Assembly (NCBI GenBank): GCA_026182355.1
Contig: JAPFBL010000522.1
Location: 124,001 to 188,000, forward strand
Origin: Hermatobates lingyangjiaoensis
Taxonomy: Eukaryota > Arthropoda > Insecta > Hemiptera > Hermatobatidae
DNA length: 64,000 bases
Direction: 5' to 3'
Part shown: one piece after another, positions 33,731 to 44,734 of the stretch
Position numbering within the stretch: the stretch's first letter is position 1
Layout: every line of letters begins with the position of its first letter
Made by a program: the position numbers and the translations under genes
Notes under the pieces: generated by a model
Seen by the model: only the letters and a program-made list of their open reading frames with translations
Database searches by the model: none
Told to the model about the DNA's origin: nothing

Positions 33731-34194
33731 CATTAGAGGTTAAAAATTAATAATTTTAGAAACAAACTTGAATAGTTAATATTATAAAAAAACATTCCTT
33801 TCATTAATGTTGTTTTATGTTGCGTAAATAAATTCAATATTTCAATTTACAAGTTTTGTTTGTTTTAAATGTATTTGATTGCGTATATAACTTGAATTGC
33901 TGTTTTATTTGTTTATGTCATAAAATAAATTATTGTTGTTTTGCTAAATATCTTACTGTCTATATATCTTGAATCATGTTAACAATACTATATCAAAAGC
34001 TTGGGCCATATAAAAATTTGTTCCCGTGGCTTAATATCAAGAAACAACAATTACAATTATAAAATCAGTGAATTGATTTCAATAACTGTGGCTATACTTT
34101 CTGAATAGCAAAAAGGTTCACAGGTAGTCTAGTATACATGTAAACTTAACATAAAACGCGAACCACGTACCATAGACTCTCAAAATACTGTTTT

Positions 34195-34257
34195 TCCTCT
34201 TGGCCCCCTAGTAATCCTCTATGACCCCTCGGGGTCATAGTGTACCACCTTGAGAAC
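34195..34257. mobile_element. hAT-like right end
   Basis: ACCTTGAGAACCACTG is an inverted CAGTGGTTCTCAAGGT terminus, with a GACCCC/GGGGTC palindrome just inside, as in other hAT-like ends here. No partner end was found nearby. Confidence 0.45.
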
Positions 34258-34561
34258 CACTGATCTATTTGATAGACGTCAAGTCATTGCTTATAGTTGG
34301 ACGGTTCTTGTTTTTTTTTTTGCAGCCGTTATTGCTTTTTGTAATTTAAAAAAAAAAAAAAAGAAAAAAGGTAAGTATTAGAAGTGGAGGGGGTTGTGTT
34401 CAGGTAAGAGGGCCTGGTGCAGTCAGCTGTTCTCTTTTCCCACTGTCTGCTGAATAGGGTCTCCTCTAGGGTAAGCCACTCACTCACTCACTCTGCCCAC
34501 TAGGGTCGCCTTCAATCAGAATCCCTTCTTATTCCGGGACTAAACCTGCTTTCCTGCTTAC

Positions 34562-34610
<49 letters not shown>

Positions 34611-34622
34611 CTCACTCTCACT
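34562..34622. repeat. (CT)n microsatellite
   Basis: About 60 bp of CT repeats with few interruptions. Confidence 0.95.
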
Positions 34623-34694
34623 CTACAACATTATTAGATAGAGTGGCATGGCAACTAATTTTGTTTCCCGGAGCGGTCGTAAGATTAGCTTCTT

Positions 34695-34797
34695 ATTATT
34701 TTAATTTTTTTTCTATTTTTGTATTTTTATCCCCTCAAAATGTTTTTATCCCTCCTGATACGTGCCAGACCTCCCCCACCCTAGCTACACCTCTGAT
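34695..34797 (-). mobile_element. Repeat end, copy 2
   Basis: AGAGGTGTAGCTAGGGTGGG, GGAGGTCTGGCACGTATCAG and a T/A-rich stretch on the minus strand match copy 1 at 32262-32370. Confidence 0.4.
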
Positions 34798-35254
34798 TAG
34801 ATGACTATTGTAACTTTTACATTGCTACAAATAATTCTAGTTTTTTTTTCTTTAAAAAAACCACCGTTTCTCAATTAACGGTGATTATATATTAGAATAT
34901 AACCTTGGCTTTGGTAATTTTGGTCTTACTTTTATTAATTCTCAATACGTTTCACAATGTATTACATTTTGACATTTATCCTCATAATAAAGAGATCTCA
35001 TAAAAAAGAAACTAGAAATATAACTGCATCTGTTTGTTGACAGTAACGACCTCAAATTGGTGTTGCTACATTGAAGAAAAGTAAGATGGGTTGGAAACTG
35101 TGCAAGTAACACTAAAACCTTAATTAGGTAACTCGGTGCTACTAAAGTATGCTACCTACCTTCGGTTTTCAACTATAGTACGCTATCTACCACCCATTAT
35201 GGTATCCACCATAAATAATAAACAGTTTGTAGGGATACATTTATTGGAAATTAT

Positions 35255-35400
35255 AAATTATAGAAAACAGGAAACAGAAAAAAGATAAAATACACACTTA
35301 CTGAATTCAATATTTCGAACTGTTGTTCGTCATCAGGAGAAGACTAGAAAAGAGGACGAAGTGAGAGAGATCTCCCCATGTCGAAGAACGGAACGCGAAT
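35255..35400 (-). mobile_element. RZ family G copy
   Basis: The minus core is at 35303-35341: CTGATGA, C, perfect GAAC/GTTC around AACA, GAA, ATAT, T, then GAATTCAGTAAGTG. The leader GGGGAGATCTCTCTCACTTC is shared with 51660-51695. Confidence 0.7.
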
Positions 35401-35409
35401 TTTTTTTTC

Positions 35410-36540
35410 GAAATTATTCACAACTCATTAAAAAAAAATTTACCATTTATTTAAAACATAATCAAAGTTTATAAAATTAAAAGAAGTAAAATATACAATA
35501 CATTCCGTCAAAAAATTATTTTATTAAAGTTAATAACCAAATCTTACATCGTTCAAGAAAGCTGGAAATATATCATGGTGTTTTCTAAGAATTTTGAATC
35601 AATAATGGCCTAGGTGAGATTGCAAATGCGGCTGAGGTTCTTTTTCCGTTTTCAGGATGGCAACCTTTTCATGCAGCCAAGAACGCTTAGTAGTGCAGTT
35701 TTAAACAAGGAGAAGATTGCTAATATCGTAATCTCCTGTTAATCCTTCGTAAAATGGTCAGATTACATTAGGTGAGATTACAGTTAACTGTGAGCTGTGA
35801 TATCAAGGTATTTTATAACGTTCAAAGTACCGGCTGATATATAATCACAGTAAATGTTGAATTTTCTAAATCAATACATTTAAAAGATATTTTTTTCTTA
35901 CCATACTTGTATAAACAAGATATTTGCGTTGTTTACTATGTAATGATATCGTAAGTAATATGTAACAAAATCGGAGGTATAGCAAACTGTAATAGTACCG
36001 GTAAGCCTATGATTATGCCATTTTAAAATTTATTTACTATCGGAAATGATACTTTATTTATTTTTGTAATACAAACTTCCCTCAATCAGCAATGGTAACA
36101 ATAAATCAACTGAGGTTACTGCGAAATTGTTATCAGATTTCAAACAATCCCCTAATCAGAAATAATCTTTCTTAATACCTGCTTCCCTCAAACAGTACGG
36201 TCACAACAACTGTTAAACTTGTATGTTATTTAATATTAAATTTCAAATACACATTTTTTTTCTACACATACCTTTCAGCAAAGACTTTCAGCATTTTTTA
36301 AAACCGCCTTATATTTATAAAATTGGAATGTGTTTTTTTAAGATAATGATTGTTTTTCGATCTTTTTTCCATCTGGTATTTTTTCATTTATTTTTCCAGT
36401 GTAAACTTTTGCAATAAACTTAATTTTAAAAAAGTTTAAATGTATACTGTTTTTTTTATTTCAAGAAACAAAGGTCGAGATGAAATATTTACATTTATTT
36501 TATAAAAATTATAGTCTCTTTTCCTTAAGGTTTTATTTTA
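35410..36540. other. AT-rich stretch, nothing recognised
   Basis: No supported feature. Short pyrimidine-AG words occur, but no exon-like frame follows. Confidence 0.45.
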
Positions 36541-36544
36541 ACGT

Positions 36545-36815
36545 AGTGCAATCAGTTATTATGTGGTATTTACTCATTGTAGGGTAAAAAGCTAATGAAA
36601 TGATCTCCGCATATAAAAATTTAATGTTATAAACAACGCGTTTTGAACACGTAGTGTTCTTCCTCAGGCATTAACTATAAATGGGTGTCATTGTATTTTT
36701 TTAGTTAATGCCTGAGGAAGAACACTACGTGTTCGAAACGCTTTGTTTATAACGTTAAATTTTTATATGTAGAGATCATTTCACTAGCTTTTTACCCTAC
36801 CATGAGGTTTTATTT
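36545..36815. mobile_element. RZ family X foldback
   Basis: Arms of about 125 bp face each other around ACTATAAATGGGTGTCATTG. Both cores (36634-36670 minus, 36708-36745 plus) have CTGAGGA, unpaired A and the perfect 6-bp stem GAACAC/GTGTTC. The left copy has ACGCGT with an altered GAA (CAAA); the right has GAAACGCT. So each copy has one damaged position. Confidence 0.75.
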
Positions 36816-37184
36816 TTGTTAGAAAATCGTTTTTAGGCTTACTTTATTGTTTTAAGAAGAAGTCAATGGTCTCAATTTTGCTATAGTTGCATTTAAGTCC
36901 TCAACATCAGAAACTCACTTAAGCGTTATCATCAGTAAACTAATTACGTTTTATCATCAGTGAAAGATATAGCAGTGTTATCAGTCCCAGTCTGTACGAT
37001 TGCCGGGTACTTTCAAGTTTCGTACTTTAATAAAGTTGAATAAGGTAAAATTTAGGACAATGTAAAATCATCCAGGTAGTGGAGCTCGTTCATTAACTGT
37101 GGGTACCTGATAATAAATGACCCAGATATTACTAAGGTTCATATAATAAGGTTCATATCTTATTAGGGTCATATGCCTCTAGAA

Positions 37185-37451
37185 CAGGGATCTTCAACCT
37201 TTTTTACATCGCGACCCATTTTTGACGCCAAAATTTATTCGCGACCTTTTAGTGAGAACAAAAATAAAATTAACAACAAATAAAAAATAAATTTGATCAA
37301 TAGTAACTTTAATGAGATTGCTGTACCGCATTAATAATAAATAAATAATTTATTTAATTTAGTCCTTTATTTTCTATTTAAAAATAAACAATTTCAAACA
37401 TTTCGCGACCCACGTTTAACCCTGTCGCAACCCACCGGTTGAAAACCCTTG
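37185..37451. mobile_element. hAT-like MITE
   Basis: The ends are CAGGGATCTTCAACCTTTTT and, inverted, CAAGGGTTTTCAACCGGTGG, with GCGACCCA motifs inside both. Target duplications are CTCTAGAA (37177-37184) and CTCTAGAT (37452-37459). The element is 267 bp and non-coding. Confidence 0.85.
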
Positions 37452-37459
37452 CTCTAGAT

Positions 37460-38205
37460 TTCTAGAACACCACTAAAGGTAACAAACCTATCTGTGTTGT
37501 GAGTGTAAAAGACAACCCAACAATTTTACCAGTATGACATCTCATCAACGCATAAAATCTATTGAATTATTTTATCTGAAGGTTCCATTTACAATTTAAT
37601 AGTACATCATTTTTAAAGGTCAGGTCCCATGTTATGACACTTTTAATTGGTGGGGTGTTTAACAGAGATAAGCAGTTTAAACAGTGTTTCTCTACTTAAT
37701 AACTCTGTATATTTCCCTTATAATACACTCCCTTTTTTCATCAACTAATGAATTTTTGTGAATCATACTAACTGTTGTTAGTAACAATAAATTAATGCTC
37801 TCTAACGTATTACAAAATCTATAAACAAGTTTTACAATAGCTACTGGCAAAATATTTCCTTTTAAAAACCTCTTTAATGATTCTTTCAAACTTTCTTTAC
37901 TGTTAATGGGAAATTGTTTTTCCTCAAAGCGGAAATAAACGGTTAATTTACTATGCTTTCCCGATCTTCCTGTAACAAGGTTTCCCTCATTCTCAAAGGA
38001 ATCGATTTCGTTTTTTTTCCTGAAGGGTGTTTCTTTTGTTTAATTCCAAAAATTAATATTTTTTATGAAAATAGTAATTTTTTTTGTAAATCATTTTTTC
38101 ATAAATTCAAATCGAACTTGAATTCTAGCAAAAAAAAAAAAAAAAAAAAGAAAGGCAAACAGCATACTTGGAATATTTTTATAATTTCCATATTATTACA
38201 ACTGT
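37460..38205. other. AT-rich stretch, no gene supported
   Basis: Frames of 65 (minus) and 96 (plus) codons are Lys/Phe/Ile-rich and interrupted by poly-A. No feature recognised. Confidence 0.45.
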
Positions 38206-38209
38206 ATGA

Positions 38210-38640
38210 ATTGATAGAAGGGGTTGTTTTTCTTCAAGTTTAAGATAAGTTGGTCGTTAACTCTGTCGGGTGAGTGGCCTCCCGGCCTGAGTTACTACCT
38301 GCAAGGGTTTCCGGATGCTCTTGATATGAATTAAAGAGCTTTAAAATTCTGCTACTGTTTTCGACAGGAATATTTAGCAGTGATTCTAATTGCAACCAGC
38401 ATCTGTAGGGTCAATTTATTTAAATTAGAAATACTGAAATATTAAAAACAGAAAGTAACCACCTTAAACTGAGAATTTTAGAAGCTATATTAATTCAAAA
38501 ACTGAAACCACTCCTAAATATTCAAAGTCAAAAACAGTAGCAGAATTTTAAAGCTTTTTAATTCACATCAAAGGCATCCGGAAACCACGAGCTTATCTTA
38601 AACTTGAAGAAAAACAACCCCTTCTGTCAGAACAACTAGA
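38210..38640. repeat. Imperfect inverted repeat, about 110-bp arms
   Basis: GGGGTTGTTTTTCTTCAAGT, GGTTTCCGGATGC and TTTAAAATTCTGCTACTG (38220-38360) reappear inverted at 38525-38630. The left arm has an extra 56 bp with GTGAGTGGCCTCCCGG, similar to GTGAGTGGCCTAAGAAG at 39424. It is not one of the RZ families. Confidence 0.8.
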
Positions 38641-38817
38641 AAATTCACCCAAGAAGTTATTCACTGATCAGTATAACACTTGATCACTGGAAACATTGGA
38701 GATGTACTTTATTGTGTGGACGAAATAACGAGAGTGTTATTTATAAAAATTGAGAAGCTTGTTAATAAATAGGTATCAACTAAGTTTGGTGTCATTTTCA
38801 ATAATATATATATTTAT

Positions 38818-38935
38818 ATAGGTGTGTTCTCTAATCGGGGTTCGGTCAATTTTCCAGGATAAAAAATTAAACTCTCGTTGCCAACGTTTCGGTTTTATTT
38901 AAAACCTTTTTAATAGGCCTACAAACAAAGGATAA
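38818..38935 (-). mobile_element. RZ family R copy
   Basis: The arm GGTGTGTTCTCTAATCGGGG leads to a minus core at 38878-38921 with stem GGTTTT/AAAACC, GAA, ACGT, T and GGCA. The box reads CTATTAAAA instead of CTGANGA. Confidence 0.65.
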
Positions 38936-39024
38936 TAAGAAATCACATATCAACATCAAACATATACACAATATGAAAATGGATGGTTACAACTTATGAG
39001 TATTACAAGTAGAAATATATATTT

Positions 39025-39265
39025 ATATATAGAAACTTTAACAAATAGAAAAGACACAGAAAGTCACTACAGAACTCACTTCGATATTTCGATATCCGTC
39101 GTCATCAGGAAGAAGTGTGAAGTAGCAGTAGCAGTTTGCTTCTCAACGCGAGTACTTCGCACTTCTTCCTGATGACGACGGATGTCGAAATATCGAAGTG
39201 AGTTCTATAGTGACCTTCTGTGTTCTTTCCTATTTGTTGAAGTTTTTATTGTTCGTTTTCGTTAT
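39025..39265. mobile_element. RZ family D foldback, one intact core
   Basis: The minus core (39077-39114) and plus core (39162-39200) face each other. Both have CTTC/GAAG, CTGATGA, C, GAA, ATAT, C. The plus stem is GAC/GTC; the minus stem is GAC/ATC. Arms carry GTGAGTTCTATAGTGACC and TCTGTGTTCTTTCC. Confidence 0.75.
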
Positions 39266-39593
39266 TGCATATAAACCAGATAACATAATTCATACATTCA
39301 ACATTTTTCTACTCTTTCCTAGAGACATCTTCGGGACGAGAGTGATTCTCAAATGATTTTCCTTTTGGATAGGTAAAGTAGAGTCAATTAGGAAGATTAA
39401 AGTTGTTTGTTGAAAGCTAGGAGGTGAGTGGCCTAAGAAGTCGCTGTTACTACCTATGCCGGGTTGGTCTATTTGGCCACTGTATAGATCCAATTCTATA
39501 CTCCTACTTCAATACTCGATCAGTTTCAGGTAGACGGGAAAAGACAGAAAAACCTAACCTATTGTGGTTATATTTTTAATAAACATTTAATAA

Positions 39594-39715
39594 CTCACTT
39601 CTATATTTCCGCTTGTCTGAGTCGCCGCCCTACCTTTCTGCGGGACTCTTCACCTCCTGACGATGACGATAGTTGAAATATTGAAGTTATGCTTTGTGAG
39701 TCGGCTATTAACTGT
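39594..39715 (+). mobile_element. RZ family F copy, mutated
   Basis: The core at about 39648-39690 has CTGACGA, T, GAC then an AGTT replacement of GTC, GAA, ATAT, T. A short inverted arm (CTCACTTCTATATTT) precedes it at 39595. Confidence 0.55.
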
Positions 39716-39739
39716 ATTGATTTGGCTATATGCAGTAGT

Positions 39740-40042
39740 TAAGGTTAGGTTTCTGTTGCAGTCCCTCAAGGCAACAACACACGTAGGCCGAACATTGGGC
39801 CTTTCGTGATACCTCTCAGTGAAGATTGATTCTGCATTAGGGAGTCCTAAATTTTGCCTAACTTAAATATATTTAGACTATAGATGTTTGACATCGTACT
39901 GGCTCGGGACTGACGGATTAACGTCCTCTCTCCGGATTAACGACGTGCTCACCTCCCGCGTGAATAAACCGAAAACCAGAGTGGGTATTAAACCCCGGAA
40001 GTTCCAGCCTAGAGGCGGTCTAACCCACGGGTTAACCTGGCC
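39740..40042 (-). mobile_element. tRNA-derived SINE, full length, minus strand
   Basis: On the minus strand the copy starts GGCCAGGTTAACCCGTGGGT, keeps a decayed B box (GGTTTAATAC) and the body with GAGGACGTTAATCC and AGGCAAAATTTAGGACTCC. It ends CAACAGAAACCTAACCTTAAC, two CCTAA units. Confidence 0.85.
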
Positions 40043-40049
40043 CTCTATA

Positions 40050-40555
40050 AAATGTAATATACATTATTCAAACGACTTGCCTACAAAACTAGTCTACATT
40101 GGTTTCGCTTCCATGTTTTAAGTCAATTAAAAAATTGGCATAAATGAATTAAAAGAGAGATTGTTTAAACTGGAAACTCTTTAATAATTATTCATAATAT
40201 TTCTTATTCAAAGATGTTTCACTTTAGTGAAAGTTGTACGCTAAGCTAAGACTGGAGCTGTAGTTTATATGCCACAAAAATCATTATCTACTGACGTTGG
40301 TCATGCTTCATTCACAAAAGTGTCGCTGTTGAGCAAAAAAAACTTGCTAACCCATTTTAAATAGTTCTTGAATTTTGATTAGTTTAAGAAATGACTTATT
40401 GGCTTCATTGTCAGATGAACTCTGTGCTCAGGTTTGCATAAAACAAATTTTAACTTTATTATCATTTAACATGTTTCTGGTAAATAAAATACTATTAAAA
40501 TTTAACAGATTTAATAATACATTATACATTTAACGGATTTATTGACATATAATAT
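40050..40555. other. No feature recognised
   Basis: AT-rich DNA between a SINE and the exon candidate. Confidence 0.4.
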
Positions 40556-40560
40556 TATAC

Positions 40561-40737
40561 CTTATCAGCTCTTTGAGCACCTTCCTCCACTTTATACATT
40601 AAATGTGGCACTCTTTTTCTTACATTCAGAGAAGCAGCAACACCTTCAACCGAAGGATCGGTTGGAGTACCATCTGGTTTAACAGCATGGTTTTGCAATG
40701 GTGTTACAGTACGAACAACTCTAATTCTTGGTGCACT
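40561..40737 (-). CDS. Candidate internal exon of an unknown gene
   Basis: A 59-codon frame with ordinary composition reads SAPRIRVVRTVTPLQNHAVK, then PDGTPTDPSVEGVAASLN and VRKRVPHLMYKVEEGAQRAD. On the minus strand it begins after AACAG (acceptor-like AG) and ends GATAAG followed by GTATAAT (donor-like), and 177 bp is a whole number of codons. An in-frame stop lies 12 bases above the acceptor. I do not recognise the protein. The acceptor lacks a good pyrimidine tract, so a retrocopy fragment is the main alternative. Confidence 0.4.
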
Positions 40738-40779
40738 CTGTTTTGGTATTATTTAGCGCTCCCAGCTTATTCAGCCATA

Positions 40780-40960
40780 TCGCTGTAAACAACAACAGAA
40801 ACAGACTGATGCCTTTTTTACGTGAAAGCTCTTTTGCCGCATCTCGGGAGCGTCAAGCCCTTGCGGAAGTTAGAGGCAAACTAAAACCTCCGAGATACGC
40901 ACGAGGTGGACCACGCGGAGGCGAGCTTCCACGACCCTATATCAAAAAAAAAAAAAAAAT
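40780..40960 (+). other. Possible retroposed RNA fragment with A tail
   Basis: A GC-richer block (GAGATACGCACGAGGTGGAC) ends in a run of about 15 A at 40946. A frame ESSFAASRERQALAEVRGKL crosses it. It could be the tail of a LINE or a processed transcript; the family is not recognised. Confidence 0.3.
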
Positions 40961-41258
40961 AAATAAAAAACATATAACCTTAATAAAAGCAAAGCAAAAA
41001 GTCCTACTAAAAAAAAATATTTTTCCTAAAAAAATTTAAAAAGCAGCATATTTCTTGATATTTTTAACTTCTAACACTTAGTAACGAAAAAAAATCAATT
41101 TTGACATTTTGATGCCTTTTCAGCTTTTCAAACCTAGAATAATAATAATATAAACCTTTCTCAGATAATATATACATGAAATGTCTTTGGATTACAATAG
41201 TTTTAAAGTTTAAAACTGTACAGAAATTAGAAATATTCTTGATAAAGTTGTTTTGTGA

Positions 41259-41396
41259 TTAATGAGGAAGGCTAAATAGGCCACTCCTCTATACAAAGTA
41301 AGACTTTCCGAATGAGAGCCTGTCTTTGTGGTTCCCTCAGACAACACTCATGCACCAAGTGTCCAGGAGATAATAACACGGGGTGCCTCCGCGTTA
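41259..41396 (-). pseudogene. LINE ORF2 C-terminal tail, copy 2
   Basis: The minus strand carries the same block as 56382-56725: ECCLREPQRQALIRKV and a preceding HLVH peptide after a frameshift, then a WPI stop. It is the 3' end of a non-LTR element, broken by an insertion in the Cys-rich part. Confidence 0.6.
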
Positions 41397-41526
41397 AAAA
41401 TAATTAGCCCTATTTTTTTGAGAATATTGCATCGTTCTGGTTTCTTGTTTGATTTATTAATTAGCAGTATACATTTTTTACATTAATTTGTATATAGCCA
41501 GTATAACTGTAAGAGTTTAATTATTT

Positions 41527-41645
41527 TTAGTTATTAGCTCCTAGAGTAGCCCAGTAGTTTACCTGACCTACTTTGGAATGGTAGGTCCCGGGTTCGATAC
41601 CCACTCTGAACCTCAATTTATTCACTTGGGAGGTTAATAGGACTT
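41527..41645 (+). mobile_element. SINE 5' part
   Basis: TAGCCCAGTAGTTTACCTGA (A box), GGGTTCGATACCC (B box) and TTTATTCACTTGGGAGG follow the SINE consensus, then the copy stops. A 20-base C run lies 160 bp downstream (41803-41823). Confidence 0.7.
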
Positions 41646-42108
41646 GGTTTGTTGCTTTTTTAATGAAAAAAGGCAAATAATTTAATAAGGAATTAAGTTG
41701 ATTTTTGTATTGTAGCCTGTGTGATGTTATGACAGGTGTTATATTTGTATGGCATTGTGTTGCAGCCTTCAATGGCATTCTTTCTCACGTAGCCGTGTAA
41801 CTGCCCCCCCCCCCCCCCCCCCCAGCCCTTCTACAACTAGGTCTCTAGTCGTTTGATACTGATGACCTGTATATTGATTTTCGCAGGCACGTGTCCCCTG
41901 ACCCACGTGTCCATTATACACAGTAACCAATTTCTTTTTATTCACTTTTCAATAAAAATAATCCATTTCCCTAGAACATTTACTATTTCTCATATTATAT
42001 TAGGTTCCTATCTGAGGAAACTTCTGGTTAAGAACAAAGGTTGAAATACATCAGTTATCCTCTGATAAGAGAATTTAAGAAAGTTAACAAGTGTAGTAAG
42101 TATACCAG

Positions 42109-42290
42109 ACTCCTAGTTAAGAATAAATGTTCAAAATTCTTAGGTTGTCTTATAGTATCATTTCTTAGTAGAACTAAATGTTCAAAATTCTTAGTTTATC
42201 TTATAGTATCATTTCTTAGTAGAACTAAATGTTCAAAATTCTTAGGTTATCTTATAGTATCATTTCTTAGTAGAACTAAGTTCAAATATA
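42109..42290 (+). repeat. 51-bp tandem repeat
   Basis: About 3.5 units with AAATGTTCAAAATTCTTAGG and AGTATCATTTCTTAGTAGAA at 51-bp spacing. Since 51 is a multiple of three, an apparent repetitive peptide (CSKFLGYLIVSFLSRT) results. I do not take it as a gene. Confidence 0.9.
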
Positions 42291-42404
42291 TCAGTTATCC
42301 TGCTTTTCGCACTTTCCCGATACGTGCGATAAAGTTCTGTCAGTGATAGATTCTTCCCTCCTGTCTTTGTTCGTCCAATAATATTATGTAGAATATTTTT
42401 TATT

Positions 42405-42660
42405 AAATATCCTATCGCTCAGTACACAGATTGTGGAGATTACTTTGCCCCATATTCTATCACTCATTTCATTGATAGCTGATATTACTTGTACAATATT
42501 CTATCACTCATTACATATATTATTCTATCACTAATTTCATTGATTGCGGATATTACTTTATACAATATTCTATCACTCATTACATATATTATTCTATCAC
42601 TAATTTCAATGATTGCGGAGATTACTTTACCCAGTATTCCATCACTCATTGCATAGATTG
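42405..42660. repeat. 69-bp tandem repeat
   Basis: Units share ATTCTATCACTCATTACATA and TTGATTGCGGATATTACTTT at about 69-bp spacing, with decayed edges. Confidence 0.85.
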
Positions 42661-42664
42661 TGAT

Positions 42665-43200
42665 AACAACACTCATTGTTAAATAATTTAATAATAAATG
42701 TAAATTTAACTCACTATTAATTTAATAATATGCGAGTTCCATTTTATTATCTATTAGTTCCTATGTGATATATGTTCCTTTATCCAGAGCTGTATTAAAA
42801 TGTTCTTCGTACTTAGTATATGAGTTTATAAACACCTATATAAGATGTTTAGTGAATGTTTTTAACGAATATGAAAGTCCTAACTTTGATTGATTTTAAA
42901 TTGAGATAAATGCGATATAAAGGCGCGCCAAGTCTGTATGATTGTTGTTTTTATTTTGCCAGTTCATTGTCCTCGGATTGCCAGTTTTCAAGGGAGACAC
43001 GTGTAAACGGCCTTGCTATTGTGAATCTACTTTGTGACTTCTAGTCCCGTTTAATTAAGCCTTTGCGTGTCGACCTGTTCATTCCATTATGTGAACACTG
43101 CAGGACAGTTTGTGTTTAGGCCTTTGTCATTACTAACCATCTGGTAATTCTTCATCTATAATTATCATTTTTCAAAAATATAAACTAAAGCAAAATCTAT
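42665..43200. other. Unique-looking stretch
   Basis: No repeat or gene recognised. 42930-43130 has higher GC than its surroundings. Confidence 0.4.
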
Positions 43201-43216
43201 AGTATTTTTCATTCGT

Positions 43217-43437
43217 ATATATATATATATAAAATAAATTCAAAACGAAGGAAACACACAGAAAGACACAGGGTGGAGTCACCGCGCCCTGCCTACCTGC
43301 GGGACTCTTCGCTCTTCACACCTCCTGATGACGACGATGGTCGAAATATCGATGTGAGTTATGTCTGTGTCTTTCTGTGTGTTTCCTTCGTTTTGAATTT
43401 ATTTTATTTAAAAAAGTCCGCTGGACCGTTTCTTTTA

Positions 43438-43445
<8 letters not shown>
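43217..43445 (+). mobile_element. RZ family F copy, best preserved
   Basis: A short inverted arm (43230-43270) precedes a GC-richer leader and the core, then GTGAGTTATGTCTGTG, a pyrimidine-rich stretch and the hairpin GTCCGCTGGACCGTTTC before (TA)n. This copy shows the full order of conserved parts. Confidence 0.8.
43314..43362 (+). ncRNA. Hammerhead-like core, family F
   Basis: Stem I is CACACCTC with GATGTGAG (six of eight pairs, including four of the first five). The box is CTGATGA, then unpaired C; stem II is GAC/GTC around GATG; then GAA, palindrome ATAT and H17 C. All expected hammerhead core bases are present. Confidence 0.6.
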
Positions 43446-43464
<19 letters not shown>

Positions 43465-43474
<10 letters not shown>

Positions 43475-43785
43475 AGCTCAAAAAAGAAGAAAAACAACTC
43501 ACAGAGAAAGAGGAGACACACTCACAAACTCAAATTTTCGGATGATCCGTCTTCAGGAGAAAATAGAATGGGGGACCAAGCACGCCGGAAACAGCAAACC
43601 CAGAGTTTCCTACCGTTGTGTTTCCGGCGTGCTTGGTCGCCCATTCTATTTTCTCCTGAAGACGGATCATCCGAAAATTTGAGTTTGTAAGTGTGTCTCT
43701 TTCTCTGTGTGTTGCATTTTTTTGTTTTTGAGCCGATTTGCGTCCAGTTTGCATCGCTTTTTTCGAATTTTGAGTAAAATATATA
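43465..43785. mobile_element. RZ family E foldback
   Basis: The minus core (43529-43560) and plus core (43651-43684) face each other. Both have CTC/GAG, CTGAAGA, C, GGA/TCC around TCA, GAA, AATT, T. The leaders ACCAAGCACGCCGGAAAC pair across the centre. The right tail has GTAAGTGTGTCTC and a GTCCAGTTTGCATCG block. Confidence 0.8.
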
Positions 43786-43834
43786 TATATATATTAAACC
43801 CAAGTAACAAATAAAAAAACTCAAAAAACTCAAG

Positions 43835-44030
43835 TAACAGTTACTTGCCGTTGCGTCTACAACGTGCTTGGTCTCCCTTTCTCTTTTCTCCTGAAGATAG
43901 ATTACCAGAAAATTTGAGTCTGTGTAAGTGTGTTTCCTTACTGTGTGTGTTACTCTTCTTGAATATTGAACTCGTATTGTGTCCAGCTTGAATCGTATTT
44001 CGGTTTATTAAGTGATATATATATCCAGTT
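43835..44030 (+). mobile_element. RZ family E copy, mutated stem II
   Basis: The core at 43886-43919 keeps CTC/GAG, CTGAAGA, AATT and T, but stem II (AGATTACC then AGAA) has lost pairing and the G of GAA. The tail keeps GTAAGTGTG and GTCCAGCTTGAATCG. Confidence 0.65.
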
Positions 44031-44215
44031 GAGGAAATAATATTCAAATATTTAGTTTTGTTGGTTTCAAATTTCCGTCATACTACTTTATACTCTTCAC
44101 GTATTGTTCTTGAATTCGCATGTCTTGGAATCAAAACTGACCGCATCCCAATTTATCCTTTTTATGTTACATATCTGTCCCACGGTCGACAGTTCATTAC
44201 TGTTTTGTATATATA

Positions 44216-44417
44216 TATATATATCAATGATCAAACCACAATATGAAATGGGAAAACAAGACCAATATCTTTCAACCATAACAAGCGGTCAGAGTCAGAG
44301 TCAAAATCCCAACCGCTGACGAAAACCGCTTGTTATGGTTGAAAGATCTTAGTCTTGTTTTCCTATTTCATATTGTGGTTTGATCATAGTTTGTTATTTC
44401 ACGTGTTTACGTGAAAT

Positions 44418-44425
<8 letters not shown>
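44216..44425. mobile_element. RZ family A foldback
   Basis: The minus core (44259-44302, box damaged by a GTCAGA duplication) faces a plus core (44308-44360) with CTGACGA, CCGCTTGTTATGG hairpin, GAA, AGATCT, T and AGTC. The end hairpin TTTCACGTGTTTACGTGAAA borders (TA)n. Confidence 0.75.
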
Positions 44426-44447
<22 letters not shown>

Positions 44448-44455
<8 letters not shown>

Positions 44456-44694
44456 TTTTTCGTTGGAAAAACGATCCAAAACGGACAAATATAGTTCAAT
44501 ATAGACAAAGAAGCATAGAGAAATCAAAAGAACACACTTACAGTCTCTAATTTTCGGTTTGAACCGTCTTCAGGAGAGATAAGAGAGGGAAGAAGACCGC
44601 TTGTTACGGTTGAAAGATCTTAGTCTTGTTTTCCCATTTCTTATTGTGGTTTGATCATTGATTGTTGTTTCACGTGTTTATGTGAAATCTTTTT

Positions 44695-44695
<1 letters not shown>
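44448..44695. mobile_element. Chimera: family B (minus) fused to family A (plus)
   Basis: A complete B copy (core 44544-44578, minus: TCTC/GAGA, GGTT/AACC, AATT, A) runs into an A copy at about 44592, where GAGAGGGA meets AGAAGACCGC. The A half starts inside its core, just after the box, so it is a right half only. Confidence 0.7.
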
Positions 44696-44728
<33 letters not shown>

Positions 44729-44734
44729 CGTTTC

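Noticed and set aside
40728..41039. 103-codon plus frame ending in KKKKKINKKH as a gene
   Set aside because: The C-terminal half is translated poly-A, and the N-terminal part overlaps the better-supported minus-strand exon candidate.
42041..42346. 101-codon frame with a 17-residue repeat
   Set aside because: It follows a 51-bp tandem repeat. Nothing outside the repeat looks coding.
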